A program made the translations under genes and the position numbers. Shown here in pieces: positions 1-12,733 of a stretch of 64,000 nt of DNA. The stretch comes from Ceratopteris richardii (Eukaryota; Streptophyta; Polypodiopsida; Polypodiales; Pteridaceae): NCBI GenBank assembly GCA_020310875.1, contig CM035406.1:227589942-227653941 (forward strand), given 5' to 3'. Numbering within the stretch: position 1 is the first letter of the stretch; every line of letters begins with the position of its first letter. Below the pieces are notes generated by a model that searched no databases, was not told the DNA's origin, and saw nothing but the letters and a program-made list of their open reading frames with translations.

Positions 1-225
1 GGCTGATTTGTAGCATACCTCTAATATGATCTTTTGAGCTATTATCTTGGCATCCAATTTGTATCCGTTGAGGGGGGAATTGTTATGCATCAAGCAAAGT
101 GTGTTAAAAAACTACTTCAGCATTTTGACTTTCAAGATTGCAAGCCAGTTTCCACACCAACGTATATGGGATTTAAGTTCTTTGTTGAGGATTCTGGTGA
201 TGCATTTGACACTTCCTTTTATTAG
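1..225 (+). mobile_element. Copia relic, reverse-transcriptase C-terminal piece
   Basis: The plus-strand translation has the Copia pol signature YYLGIQ, then HQAKCVKKLL and DFQDCKPVSTP, which lie after the RT catalytic core in Ty1/Copia polyproteins. The piece is cut by the window edge on the left and gives way on the right to an opposite-strand Copia piece. It is a broken fossil fragment. Confidence 0.85.
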
Positions 226-229
226 CAAG

Positions 230-400
230 ATGTGGATGTCCAACTCACTCTTCATGGCATGCTCCCACTTGACATGATCCTCTGTCTGCATAGCCTCTTT
301 GTAGCAAGAAGGCTCACCGACATCTGTTAGCATAACAAAATCTAAACTTGGAACATATCTATCAGGTGGATGTGAGACACGTGTAGAGCATCTCAATGGT
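230..400 (-). mobile_element. Copia relic, integrase-RT linker piece
   Basis: The minus-strand translation reads STRVSHPPDRYVPSLD...EPSCYKEAMQ..KWEHAMKSE. This is the conserved stretch of Copia pol between integrase and the first RT motifs (R.S.R...P.RY; EP..Y.EA....W..AM..E). It abuts a plus-strand Copia piece head-on, so two fragments or a local inversion are joined here. Broken fossil. Confidence 0.85.
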
Positions 401-1140
401 TGCTGAACAGGAACATGTGCAGACTAATATGATCAAACATTCTCTTGAACATCCATTTAGATTCCTTTCTTATTGAAGCTTTAAGTACTTACCTTGGGGA
501 CTTTTAGGAATCTCTATATTGCTTAAGTCTAAGCATTTGCTCATGTTTTTTTTTAACCAAAATCCCTTTAAGGATAGGCAAACATTATGTTTTACCTTCC
601 ATAGACTTAATTACCATCATCACAGTTGCAGACTACATACTTGGAACAACTTACTCTTTTCACACTTTCCATTGAATAAATGGAACTTGAGTGAAAAAAT
701 TCCCAAAAGGAATTTGATTGCAAATACTTGGACAAATGTTGGAGTAGTTCCAACCGTAAGTTTCTGGATAAGCATTTCCAAGCTTAATCAAATATGGTTG
801 ACCTCATGACAAGAATAAAGACTTAGTCTTTATCATTAAGATCTCTTGAAGTATCAAAAGCTTCTTTGCTTACCCATGGGATTTTAGAGATTTTTCCCTC
901 AACTCAAGTACAAGCATATGCTAATGCCTTTTCAGATTCTAAAGCTAAGAATCTCTTTAATATCAATACACCTTTAGGTTATATCAATCATTGGACTTTA
1001 AGTACCACTACTACCAATGGTTGGGAATTTCTTGGGAACTATTTGCTATCTAACGAGCTTAAGGAAGTCCATGCTCACTTCTAGGGAGCGTTCTTCCAAT
1101 ACTTGAGGTTCCTTTTTTAAGGAATCAAAAACATGAGCAA
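401..1140. other. Unassigned AT-rich stretch between relics
   Basis: Two short plus-strand frames (519-809 and 866-1084) can be read, but neither shows a domain I recognise. The stretch separates Copia pieces from a Gypsy pol relic and may be decayed upstream sequence of that Gypsy element. I see no RNA gene or promoter here. Confidence 0.4.
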
Positions 1141-2755
1141 GTGATTCATCTTGATATCTTTTGCAATGCTAGATGGATATTTGAAAGGAATTCAAGACAA
1201 AATAGAAGACATACCCAAGAAAGCTTTTCAAACTCATTATGGGCACTACGAGTTTATGGTTTTACCTTTTGGATTAACAAATGCTCCTACCACGTTCATG
1301 TGCTTGATAAACAATATTTTTCATGATTACCTAGATGAATTCATCTTAGTGTTTCTTGATGATATATTTGTATACCCTAAAGATGATGACGAACATGTGG
1401 TACATCTCAAGAAGACTTTGCAAACTCTTAGAGAACACAAATTGTATGGAAAGAAGACTAATTGTTTCTTTGCTAAAGATAAACTTGTGTATCTAGGAAG
1501 AGTCACATCTAAAGAGGGAATTCTTATAAACTAGGATAAAGTGAAAACAATAGTTGATTGGCCGATTCCCAAAACTATAAGGGATGTTAGAAGCTTTTTA
1601 GGATTGGCACAATATGAAAGAGCACATATCAAGGATTTCTCTAAGATAGTTAATCCCGTGAGTTGACTAGAAAGAATGCACAATTTGTGTGGAATGACAT
1701 TTGTCAAAAATCATTTGAACTATTGAAACAAAAAGTCATTGAAAATTGTGTTTTGAAAATACCAGAAATGGAAAAGCCTTTTGTGGTTACATGTGATGCA
1801 AGTGGTAGCTGGATAAGATGTGTTCTTTCACAAGATAGTAGGGTGGTTGCATATGAATCTAGAAAATTAAGAAAACATGAACTTAATTATCCTACTCATG
1901 ATCTAGAAATGATTATTGTTGTACATGCACTTAAGCACTGGGGACATCTACTATTAGGGGTTAAGTTTCAATTGAAAACAGATCATTAGAGTCTAAAATA
2001 CATTTTCACACAATCATTGCTAAACAATAGGAAAAAGTGTTGGATTGAATTATTAAGAAAGTATGATTTTGACATTAAGTATTTGACCAGTACAAAAAAA
2101 AAGGTTGTTGATGCATTCAGCCAGAGACCTTTATGTAATATGCGTTAATAAATTCTGATTTTCTCAATCAAATTCAAGAAGAACTTAAACAAGATTCTTT
2201 TCATGCACTTATCTTGAATTTTTTGCATGCAAATAGGGGATCGATGTATTAAGACAAATTTCATTTGCAAAATGGATCTTTGTACTATAACAATTGATTA
2301 TGCATATCTTCTGAGTCTTCATTGAAAGTTCAAATATTGCCTGATTGTCATGATGCACCTTTTTTTTGCACATCTAGGTTATTCAAGGACCTATGTTAAA
2401 GCGAAGTATTCTTTCTTCTAGCCATGTATGAAGTGGAATATTAGAAAATATGTCAGTGAATGTTTAAAGTGTCAATAGATAAAATCTATGTTTAAGAGAA
2501 TCCTGGAATGCTTCAACCTTTGGATGTTCTAAATGAGAAATGGGAGTCTATCTCTATGGACTTTATCACTAAATTACCTATGAATAGAAGTAAACATGGT
2601 ACCATATTTGTGGTAATTGATCAACTTACCAAGATAGCACACTTCATTCTTATGAAAAAGATTGATATTGCATTGAATGTTGCAAGAGTATTTGTAAAAT
2701 AAATTTTTCGACTACATGGAATGCCTAAAAAAATATAATTTTTGATAGACTTGTT
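1141..2755 (+). mobile_element. Ty3/Gypsy pol relic (RT-RNase H-integrase)
   Basis: In order along the plus strand: RT (YEFMVLPFGLTNAPTTF; VFLDDIFVYPK; KLVYLGRVTSKEGI), RNase H (FVVTCDASGSWIRCVLSQD; RKLRKHELNYPTHDLEM) and part of integrase (WESISMDFITKLP; GTIFVVIDQLTKIAHF). This is the RT-RH-IN order of Ty3/Gypsy, and the motifs look chromovirus-like. It has several interruptions and no gag or LTR I could define. Old, broken fossil. Confidence 0.9.
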
Positions 2756-2759
2756 GAGT

Positions 2760-2850
2760 CCATCCAAAGTCAACATGGTCAAAGTCAAAATAGTCAACAT
2801 CAAGATGGTCAAAGTTAAGTGGCCAAAGTTTAGTTGTCAAGGTGAGGTAT
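2760..2850. repeat. GGTCAAAGTCAA-rich short tandem repeat
   Basis: Degenerate repeats of AAAGTCAACATGGTC / AAAGTCAAAATAGTC / ATCAAGATGGTC occupy this stretch, just after the Gypsy integrase remnant. Similar GTCAA-rich sequence is common in plant Gypsy LTRs and 3' untranslated regions, so it may be part of that element. Confidence 0.5.
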
Positions 2851-4269
2851 TGCACAATCAACAATGGTTATGTTTTGCAAAAAGTGGATGCAGGTTGCAT
2901 ATTCTTTTTCTGTAAGTTTCAAGGGTTTTAAAGGTGTTTGGAATGTTCAAGTGAACCCTTCCTTAGGTACACATATTAAAGAAATGAAGGCAAAGGTATG
3001 TGAGGTGGAAGCGGTATGTAAAAGAGAAAGTATGAGCCCCCATTTAAATTTTTTTTAGTCCTAAAGTCACTATAGGACGAAATAGGGAGTTATTGGCTAT
3101 ACACACTTTTAGACAATCTTGGGACATCAAAGTGAGCAGCAAGATACACCATCAGCTAGGAGCGGAACGTAAGTGGATCGACACTCAACTCAAGGCATAT
3201 GCATTATTCTTTGGTTAGACTAAGGAAGTTAGTGTGTGACACAAAGAAAAAAGTGTGAGGCAAAGTGTGCAAGAGTAGTGCTTTAGTGTGTAGAGAAACA
3301 ATGCAGAGAGCGAGTAAGTAAGACAATCAAGGCAGCCCAAGGTACCACTGCAAAAGTGTGTGCATTGTCAGAAGGTTTCCATCCCTCCTACCTTATTGGA
3401 AGCTTGAGTGCAAGGTGTGCACAAGTGCAAGCTCTTGGAGAAGGTGGAGGTCTAGTGCAGAGAAGGTCAATGGCATAAAGAACTTGAGTATCCTGTAACC
3501 TTGTGTAATTGGGATTATGCATTCTACACAGAGAGCATTTGATCATTATTTTCTCTTTATAATCTATATACAGAAGCTTTTGGTGTCTGTATTTCTCTTC
3601 TTCTCCTTCTTCCTTCTCCTACAAACACTCAAGTCCCTTTCTGCACAAGAATCCCCCAACAAGACTCTAGCTTCACATCAAAGTTTTGGAGAGAAACATT
3701 TGAATGCCTCAACCTCCCGACCACCCTGAGCTATCACCATCTCATTCATACTTGCATTCTCAATTGTTGGGATAGATGGATGGACACTCCAAGAAATGAG
3801 TAGGTACTACCAAATCCTGCTTAGTACTAGCGTACTAAGCACCTTGTAGCTTCAGAGTTGATATGTGGGCCCTCTTAGCCTTCCAATGACACTATACAAG
3901 TGCATATGTACTTTGGAAATGATGTAAGAAAAGATTGAATCAAAACAGGCTACTTCCAAATAGAAGGATCAATGAAAACCTTTTATTTTTAATCACACAC
4001 CTGCTACTTGTTATGCTTAGTGCAACCAGTACAGTAGGAAATAGAAAAATTCCTTTTAGAGGTATCTAATTAGCTTAGTAAGCTAATGATTCCAAGTGGA
4101 ATCACTTGAAATGATGCACTATACACAGAGCAATCAATTTAACAATTGAATCATTACCCCCGATTTTTTAGGACCTCTATAGAGTTTGACCAGTGAGTGC
4201 TTCGATGCACTTTTCTCCAAATTAGATGAATGGATTTCCTTCAAAATTTGTCCACATGTAGATAACTTG
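2851..4269. other. Unassigned, possible LTR remnants
   Basis: No coding motifs are recognisable. Around 3480-3660 an AT-rich TATA-like stretch is followed by a long pyrimidine-rich run (cttcttctccttcttccttc), which resembles the R-U5 part of a plant LTR. I found no second copy to pair with it, so the assignment stays open. Confidence 0.35.
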
Positions 4270-4829
4270 GATTTGATTCCAACAAGCTATAGATCATTGA
4301 AAATGGTGGAGAATTGACTGAGATATGAGCAGCACAAGTTGACAGTTATGAATGACTATAACAGAGAGATCATAGATGAACAATGTAGATGTATTGTATT
4401 GATGAACAATGTTGTACAAGATCATAGGCTTGACAATAATAGCCTAATGATGGAGAGTGGTGTAGGCTACAATGTAGGCCTCACACTCTTACAAAATGGC
4501 AATGGAGAACTCGAAAATTTTGAGACTTCTACACGTGACTTTTTCAAGTCACTTTATATAAGTGTCACATTCAAATTTGAATTCGAATTCAACTTTTGGC
4601 TCTCTCTAAAAATAATCCACTAATCTAGGAAATATTCCCTCAATGAAGTAGTTACTTTTCTATCTAACACATCCACAAGTTTTTGGTAGGTGATTACAAA
4701 TATTCTCTCAAGTCAAAAATGACTTTTACAAATGTAAAAGAATAAAATTCTCCTAGCAATGGTTTCCATGGAGCTTCATATGTTTATGAACTTCAAGCCA
4801 AATGTTTGGGCTTGAACTTTGCACCAACA
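4270..4829 (-). mobile_element. Putative 3' LTR of the Copia relic at 4886-7742
   Basis: Read on the minus strand, the pol relic is followed by a purine-rich tract (AGGCGGAGC) and then TGTTGGTGC, the usual polypurine tract plus TG start of a Copia LTR, at position 4829. A TATA-like TTATATAAAG lies on the same strand at about 4552-4561. The inner end near 4270 is an estimate, because no second LTR is visible. Confidence 0.55.
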
Positions 4830-4885
4830 GCTCCGCCTCAAGCCAAACATTTTGGCTTGGTTTTTATCTTCAATCGTCATGAATG

Positions 4886-7742
4886 TCCTACAATCCAATC
4901 ATTGACTTAAACCTGCAAAGTTTTGTACCATCTAATGCTTTAGTCAACAAGTCTGCACATTGCATATTAGTTGATACATATGCAAATAGGATTAGTTGCA
5001 GATGTAGTGAGTTGGTATTGTCTCCAAAAATAATTGGAAATGTAGTATGCAAACCTAATTCTGTATACAACAATTTGATCCATATGGCTTCTTGAGTAGC
5101 ATTGGCCAATCCTCTATACTCTGCCTCTGTGGAAGATAAAGCAACAGTAGGTTGCTTCTTTGAAGACCATGATATAGGCTTATCACCTACAAAAGATAGA
5201 TATCCTGAGGTATTCCTCCTATCATCTTTGCATCCTGCCTAATCTGCATCTGAATAGATCTTGATGTCCAAGTCTGATGTATAAGGGAAATGCAATCCAT
5301 GATGTTGAGTACCCTTAAGGTACTTCAAGATCCTTTTGGCAGCCTCTAAGTGAGGTGCCCTAGGCTTGTGCATAAACTGACTTAGAACACTTACTCCATA
5401 AGCAATATCAATCCTTGTTAAAGTAGCATAGTTCAAGCTTCCCACTATGCTTTGGTAACCTGCAATGTTCTCAAGTACATCACCTTCATGAGCACTTAAT
5501 TTTAGGTTTACCTCCATTGGAGTACTTGCAACTTTGGCATCCTGCAAATGAAACTTCTTCAACATATCCTGTATATACTTTCTCTGAGTTCCAGAGTTAG
5601 TATAGACTAACTCAAGTCCAAGAAAGTATTTTAGTGATCTAGGTCACTAATTTTGAACTCCTTCATCATCTGGTTCTTGATCTGTTTGATGCCATTAGCA
5701 TCATTACCTGTGAGTATGATATCATCAACATATACACATAGGTATATTACCTCTGAATTACTTCTCTTGATGAACAGATAAGTATATGCTTTACTCATGA
5801 TAAAACCTTGATCCTGAAGGTATGTAGTCAACCTATGGTTCCATGCCCTAGGTGCCTGCTTCAATCCATATAGAGCTTTGTTCAATTTACATACATATGT
5901 TACCTTGCTTGGGTCCTCATAGCCAAGAGGATGAGACATGTACACCTCCTTTGAAATCTAGCCATTTAGAAATGCATTTTTTACATCCAACTGATACATG
6001 TTCAAATTCTTTGATGCATCCACACTTACCAATACCCTGATGGTTGGCATTTTGGCCATAGGTGAGAAAGTTTCTTCATAATCAATTCCTTGGGTTTGTG
6101 CAAAACCCTTAGCCACAAGTCTAGCTTTGTGCTTGCTTATTGATCCATTAGAATTCCTTTTGATCTTATAGATCCATCTAGAACCAATTACCTTCATAGA
6201 CTCCTTCTTTGGTACTAGTTCCCAAGTATCACTCTCCTTGAGTGCTTCAATTTCCTCATCCATAGCTTCCTTCCATTCTGCCTTCGTCTTTGCCTCTTCA
6301 TATGATGCTGGTTCTTCAATTGACAAGTCTTTTGCAAGATAAACAGAGTGCTTAGTAACTAGGGAAGTGTCATACCCATATCTGATTGGCTTCTTGCTCT
6401 CCCTTTGTGATCTTCTGATTGCTTGGTTGGATGATTTAGGTATATCCTCCAATTTCTTCATCTTGACTTTGCCTTTGGACTTCCATGCCTTGAACTCTTC
6501 TAGGTTGATGATGTCCTCATCATCTGAGTTGATGTTTTCATTCTGAGTAGGCTCCTCCTTAGTGAGGCTTGGAAACTCCTCTTCCAAGTCATAAGGTAGC
6601 TTTACTTTCCTGTATTCATTATCAAACCAAGAGTCATTCTCATCAAAGACAACATCTCTACTGACTATGAATCCCTTGTTTTAAGGATTGTAGAACCTGT
6701 ATCCTTTCTTATTTAGATCATACCTTATGAAGATGCACTTCTCTACCTTAGGGTCTAGCTTACCTCTTATTTTAGAAGGGATATGCACATAAGCTACACA
6801 TCCAAATATCCTGCGATGATCAACTGAAGGTCTTCTACCATGCCATGCTTCATATGGGGTCATCCCATCAAGAGATTTGGATGGCAACCTGTTTACAAGA
6901 TAAGTGGCAGTAGATAGACTCGCTGCCCATAAATAATTAGGTAATTTTTTCTCATTTAACATTGACCTAGCTGTTTCAACAATTAATCTATTTTTCCTCT
7001 CTGCCACCCCATTTTGCTCAGGGGTATACCTTGTTGTGATTTCTCTCTTGATTCCTCTGTCCTGCAAGAATATATCAAACTCATTTTAGAAGTACTCACC
7101 TCCTCCATCTGACCTTAGTCTTTTTAGGTTTCTCCTTGTTTGGTTCTCTACAAGTGCAAGATACTTTTTAAAACAATTGAATACTTCATCTTTGTGCTTC
7201 ATAAAGTACAATACAGTCCACCTACTATAATCATCAATGAAAGATACATAATACCTTGATCTAGAGATTGAGGGATCCTTACTTGGTCCCCATACACATG
7301 TATGGACAAGCTCTAGGTAGTCCTCATGCATGTAGCCTTTCCTTGAGAAGGGTAACCTGTGAGATTTTCCAAACTGACAAGCTCCACATTTATAAATCAT
7401 GTGTTGCTTGGATACATTAGGTATCCCAAGCACACATTGATTAGGGTTCCCTTGTTCACCACTACCCTCTATCTTATTGCTAGAGTCTAAAGTTTGTTTC
7501 TTCAGACGGAACACACACTGACCTATATACGTATATCTAGGCGTGTCTAACCCCATCATCTCCTTGTATTTCCTCTTTGATCTATCTAGATATGTTAGGC
7601 TCACAGTCTCCTTTGAATCTTGTAACTCATAGATGGTGGAAGGGTTGGGGCTAATATTGATCAAAGGAGTCAAAACCCACAACACGTTCTTCGTGCCCTC
7701 AATCAAGTACAACTCTACCAAATTATTTCTTGAGGAATCCAA
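4886..7742 (-). mobile_element. Ty1/Copia pol relic (integrase-RT-RNase H)
   Basis: On the minus strand: the GAG-pre-integrase finger (CGACQFGKSHRLPFSR), integrase core (YVSFIDDYSRWTVLYFMKHK; LRSDGGGEYF; TPEQNGVAERKNRLIVETAR), the RT linker (WKEAMDEEIEALKESDTWELV), RT (LYGLKQAPRAWNHRL; YLCVYVDDIILTGND) and RNase H to a typical end (QCADLLTKAL...CRFKSMIGL). This is the Copia order IN-RT-RH. Gag is not visible, and the frame has a handful of breaks. One of the better preserved Copia fossils in the window. Confidence 0.93.
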
Positions 7743-8289
7743 TCTCCTCTCAAGGCTCTTACTACTATTAACTTCCCTTAAGTTTCATAATTAGTTCTTC
7801 ATAGTCCCAATGGTTGATTGATGGTTCATTTTCCACAACTTGCCCAAAGTCATTGATTTTCTTTGGATGATCATTGATTTTCTTTGGATGATTAGTTACC
7901 ATCTAAAAGCTCCCCATCTTCTCTATGTAAAAACCCCCTTGAAATTTAACTACTGGTCTAAAAATGACCTCATTCCTTTGAGTGGATATGAGTTTCAACA
8001 TAGATCGTTTGAGCCCATCTAAGTAGATAGAATCACCATAAGGGTTTGTTGAGACAAACTACAAGGATATGTGATACTCATCTATGGCTCACATAACTTG
8101 CATGCTTAGATTGGGTCTATGCATGTCCTTATAACTAGTCATCTCCTATATATGTAGGTTCGATTCACTATTTCCTTATTTTATAGGGAAGTTTTTGTTT
8201 GTATTTTCTTGAAAAATACCCCTTTTCTTGAGAATTTCACTTGCCACAAGATATACAAAGCTTATGGTCCTTACCTAGCACAAATTGGC
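7743..8289. other. Intergenic, nothing recognised
   Basis: AT-rich DNA with a short direct repeat (cattgattttctttggatgat, twice in tandem at about 7850-7891). No coding motifs or RNA gene seen. Confidence 0.4.
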
Positions 8290-9340
8290 TTCAAAATTTC
8301 ACTCCTTGAATCAATCAATAAACCATGATTTCCCCAAGGGCTACAAATATTGTTCCTTGTTTTCCTTTCTTTTCTTAGGGCCTTTCGTTTAAGTTTTGGT
8401 TTTCCTTATATTCATGCCATCCTCTTGTTCCATTTTGATGCAAAAATCCCTTCAAAATCACTCACAACTAAACAATAATTTCTCTATGATTTAGGGAACT
8501 CACCCCTAGTCACACTAAGTTTTTCTTTAGTTGTTTATTCCATTTAATTAGTCTACGTGCAACACTCATTTGGAAACATTGGTGTCAAAATCCCTTCAAA
8601 CGCTTTTGCAAAACAAACAAAAATTTCTCTATGGCTTAGGAAAATCTTCCTTTGTCACATGAACTTTTTCTTGATTTTGGACTTGAATTATGTCCTTTAA
8701 TAATGGTCAGTATTTTCAACACTTTTTGGCACAAGGAATCCTCCAAAATCTCAAGTTGGCATAAAACAATCCTAATAGGAAAATGGTTGTTTGCACTTGT
8801 GTGTGTGAGTGTGTGTTTTTGAGTTTTATTTGATCTCGGATTTAAATATCTAATATTCATGCCATCTTCTAAACACCTTTTGGCACAAATATTTCTTCAA
8901 GTCTCAATTTGGCAAAAAATGGTTTCTCTACTCAGTAAGGAAATCACTTTTTGCACTTTTGGAAATTTTTTGAGTTTTTAATGAGTACTTAGCTTGTTCT
9001 TACCTTATTATCTCATATGACTTGTGCATGTCAAATGATTTCAAAAAGACTAAAAACCCAAAGTGTTAAAAAATGATTCTCTGCTTGGCAAGGAACTCTT
9101 TCTTTGCACTTGTTTTTTTAGTCTAATTAAGGTTTAGCTTGCTTATATTTTCTTATTTGCTATGGACCCACTTTTGCACTTCAAGCTTGTGTGAAGAACC
9201 CTAAAAATCATACTTTCCAAAGAGAGGTTTCTGTACAAAAGGCATCCCTATTCCATACATATTCATGTTCTCTTGGCTTCTTGGTTGTTTTTCACTTGTA
9301 ATCAGGCTCTTCTTCAACTATTGTCCTTACGTTTTTACAT
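8290..9340. repeat. Diverged ~150-bp tandem repeat array (about 7 units)
   Basis: A recurring pattern, (ggca)caaaat-ccttcaaaat...aatgatttctct...ggaactc...tttgcact-tttttgagttt, starts near 8290, 8442, 8587, 8731, 8884, 9032 and 9194, so the spacing is 144-162 bp. Units differ strongly by eye, which marks an old satellite-like array. No frame continues through it. Confidence 0.6.
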
Positions 9341-11330
9341 TGGCGAACCCCAAAACTTCCAATGTCTCTCTCACTCTCTCTCAAACTCACTCACACAAAT
9401 AAAAAGTACATGCTTTTTTTTCTAGTTTTCTAGCCTATTGGTGTTGATATGTCTTTCCTGCGACTACTACTTCACTTTACCTTTCCTCAATTTGCTCTTT
9501 GATGTTCCTAATTCTAACTTTCCTACAACAACTCACTATTTTGTTGACAAATGATCCTAGTTATGGTATATGAGAGTTCCATCTTAGTTATGGAAATTGG
9601 GTACATGCATTGTTTGATGGAGTTATATTATATGGATTGGAGATGATAACCACTTGTATGGGACGGTGGGGATTATCTCCCTTTGAGAACTCTTCTTTTG
9701 TGGCCACGATGGAAATGATTCCTCATCCATAGAGTATGATTCTTAGTAGACTGAAAAGTGTTGTTTGTTGAACATCTCTTAGTTGAGATTTCAAGGATAG
9801 ACCTATGGCCATAGTAGGGAACAAATTTAGTTCAATTTTTGTTGTAGTTTTCCTTCATTTGAGAGTTTAATTCTCCATTGTTTAGGAAGGAAAACATTGT
9901 GAGCCTATGTATGTGTTCTCATCAATGGAAAAGTAGCAAACGATTATTCATCACAATCTCTTTTAAGGGAAAGGGGAAGTGGAAAATATCCCACTAGTAA
10001 ATACCTCTTCTTCATTTAGATAGAAAGAGTTACACATGCTTTATATTGGCTAGATAGGAATGGCACTATGCTATTATACACAATAGGGGGATTACATAGT
10101 CGTAATGGCTAGATTGAGTTTCATCTGAAGTCTCTAGGGGAGAACTTGTTATGTCTATTTCCAGTGCTAATCTTTAGGACTTCTAGTTGTTGACATTGGA
10201 GAGACGAGGAGTGGAGTGATGAATTTTCACTTTAGAATTGGAAGAGGTAGGGATAAATCTGACTTGTTGGAGCATGAATCTCTTACTTTACATTTTATCA
10301 TGAGGACGATGGCTGATCCAATAAAGAAGATTAATACTAAAGGATTAATTGAATCTCACAAGGGAATGCTTATGCATTGATATGACAAACTAAGGGAAAG
10401 AGAAAAGACTAGAGTTTGCACTACAATGCCCTTAGACACTCTTTCAATAGAATATAGTCCAAATTATATGGATGATAAACCAAGGATTTCTTGCTAATGG
10501 CATGTAGAGATTTCCTTCTAATAGTTAGAATTTCTTATTTTCATGTGACATGATGATATTTTAGGTTGAAGTTATTACTTGTGAGTACACTCAAGGTTAG
10601 GGATACCTAGAGTGGCATTAGGGCAACTCTACCATGTTAGTTCTAGAGGGGCGTGAAATCATTATCTTATGGGAATTTGTTCTATTCCTTAGAGAATTGC
10701 ATGGTTTATTCCACTAAGTACAATTGTTTTAGCGTACTTGGCATTCCACACTTATCTTTCATATTATTAGCCCATAGAGGAAGCATCACATGGACTTATG
10801 TCATTTTGATTATGTTAGATAATTTGAAAATTAATTGTATATGGGAGTAAGCACTTTATAGACGATTTCCCACCTTTGAGTAGCTCTCTTATGAGGATTC
10901 TTAAGGAGAAGGATATGAGAAAGAAACACATCGAGTTGACTATGTACTACTAGTACATGAGGTTCAAGTACTTTCTTCCATCTTTATGGATATTTCATCT
11001 ACATTTTCAAGGAAAGAAATGTTTTCAAAGGGAAGCAAATGTCACATTATATGGTGTCACATCAAATTGGGTGGGAGCACTCCTTAGGTTTAGATGACAT
11101 GGATGTCATATGGCACTTCTAGGTGCATTTGCCTATGATGGGTAGAAGAGAGAAGGAGGGACACAATTAGATAGATTCATGAGCATTCATATAGGGATGC
11201 CTTGGACTAACTGGGGTAAGCAATCAAGGGCTTCTTTGGGTGTGTATAACAAGGATGTTGACCATGAGTTCCACCTATACTAGGTTGAAAAACAAGGTTT
11301 TAACATCCTATACATAATTCCACAATTGCT
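9341..11330. other. Intergenic, no recognisable gene
   Basis: About 2 kb of AT-rich DNA with only short frames. None, including the 65-codon plus frame at 10653-10850, shows a known motif. A decayed transposon is likely but not demonstrable by eye. Confidence 0.4.
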
Positions 11331-11836
11331 TTGCAATCAATAGACCTCGCATCATGTATGCCCATTATGGGTAGTTGGAACCATCCAACTCATCTTCAAT
11401 AACCAATATGCGAAATACATAATTGTTTTTTTCCGTGGCCTATGATTGTACTTTGATGCAATAAATTGATTGATTCTTAAGAGAATTGAACAAAATTACC
11501 CAATGGTTGCTTTGGTAGTCTTGTGGCAGACTTCATGATGCTTATACTGGTGAATAAAAACATGTATATATATATTTGGCACAAAAGAACAAAATCACCA
11601 ACACAATGATTATGATACTATTTTCGGAGGCCAAAACCAGCTCATATCGGTTTTTACACTTAACTCCCTAAAGAGTCATTTTGAAATATACCCCATCGTA
11701 AGTATGCTCACTAATTTTTGTAGCAATAAGAGACAATGAGCGGGGGTGTGCTTGCAATGTGGTTTAGGAAGCAATGATATGCTCTGATACCAATAAATTC
11801 TTTTGAGGGATGAGCAACAAAAGCAAGAAGGAAATG

Positions 11837-11916
<80 letters not shown>

Positions 11917-12035
11917 ACATACTGGGGAGCCTCCTTCCTCTAACTCATAACAAGGTATTGGTGTGTATTTAGATGTACATGCATAAAGTGTAAAAACGAA
12001 GGACACTTGAACCTTATTTACCATCCCCAACATGG
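11331..12035 (-). mobile_element. Copia relic 5' end: LTR piece, primer site, leader, start of gag
   Basis: On the minus strand the sequence TGGTATCAGAGC (plus coordinates 11781-11792) is a perfect initiator-Met-tRNA primer-binding site. Upstream of it on that strand lies LTR-like DNA holding a GA tract; downstream come a leader and a gag start (around 11340-11430, motif ELDGSNYP.WAYMM). The leader and gag start match the Copia relic at 19.8-20.3 kb, so the two belong to one family. Broken, pol not present. Confidence 0.75.
11839..11915. repeat. (GA)n microsatellite, 77 bp
   Basis: A pure GA dinucleotide run inside the putative LTR of the Copia relic. The open frames through it (SLSLSL on the minus strand) are artefacts of the repeat. 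Confidence 0.97.
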
Positions 12036-12335
12036 TTTACTACCTTAATTGTGATTATGATAATGTGATTTGTTACCTATAGCACTTGGGTTATCCTCTT
12101 TTTCATGGTGATAGGTAAAGTTGTTAATGTGTTGTACTTTTTTTTTATTGATTATTATATCTAAAAATGAGAATTACATTTTTTTTCAGCAATCCTTAAG
12201 TGAATGGTTTGATAAGAAACTAACCAGAAGATGGATTCACATGTTTCTCTTCGTGTCATCTTGTACGTGAACTAGTAGTGTAGTGGCTAAATTTGCTTCA
12301 ATGCCCTTCCAAGCAGATGCGAAAGACACTCTTTT

Positions 12336-12384
12336 GCATGCTAATCCAATGTGCATGCTGATCCAATGTGCATGCTGAAAGACA
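12336..12384. repeat. 17-bp tandem repeat, about 3 copies
   Basis: The unit tgcatgctgatccaatg repeats about three times and is bracketed on both sides by gaaagacactct. It lies about 0.5 kb upstream of the superoxide dismutase start and contains CATGCA-type (RY-like) cores. Function unknown. Confidence 0.7.
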
Positions 12385-12492
12385 CTCTCTTGATTGAGTT
12401 TATGGATCCAAACCTTCAAGTGAACTTCTCTAATGACATTGCAAAGCTATGTGGAGTAACTTGATTGCCTCTCCAAATTTGGTTAATATATT

Positions 12493-12651
12493 TGGAAGGA
12501 CACTTTCAAGGGTGTGGATAGTAATGGAGGGCGACTATGCCTCACTTGCATTGTGGTTAATTAATTTATATTGACGTCCTCCTAAATAAATGGAAGGACA
12601 CTTTCACGGGTGTGGATGGTAATTGAGGGCGAGTATGCCTCACTTGCATTG
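12493..12651. repeat. 60-bp direct repeat, two copies 99 bp apart
   Basis: Copies at 12493-12552 and 12592-12651 (ggaaggacactttca.gggtg...cctcacttgcattg) differ at a few positions. They lie 240-400 bp upstream of the superoxide dismutase ATG, so they may belong to its distal promoter or a decayed insertion. Confidence 0.85.
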
Positions 12652-12733
12652 TTCTAAAATCACCATCACCACTATCCGAACATTATCACTGAGAAAAGCT
12701 CGAGTCTTCGTATGTCGTCCCTCAAAGACTTTA

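Noticed and set aside
11676-12033. Three Ser-Leu-rich minus-strand frames
   Set aside because: Artefacts of the GA microsatellite within a Copia LTR relic.
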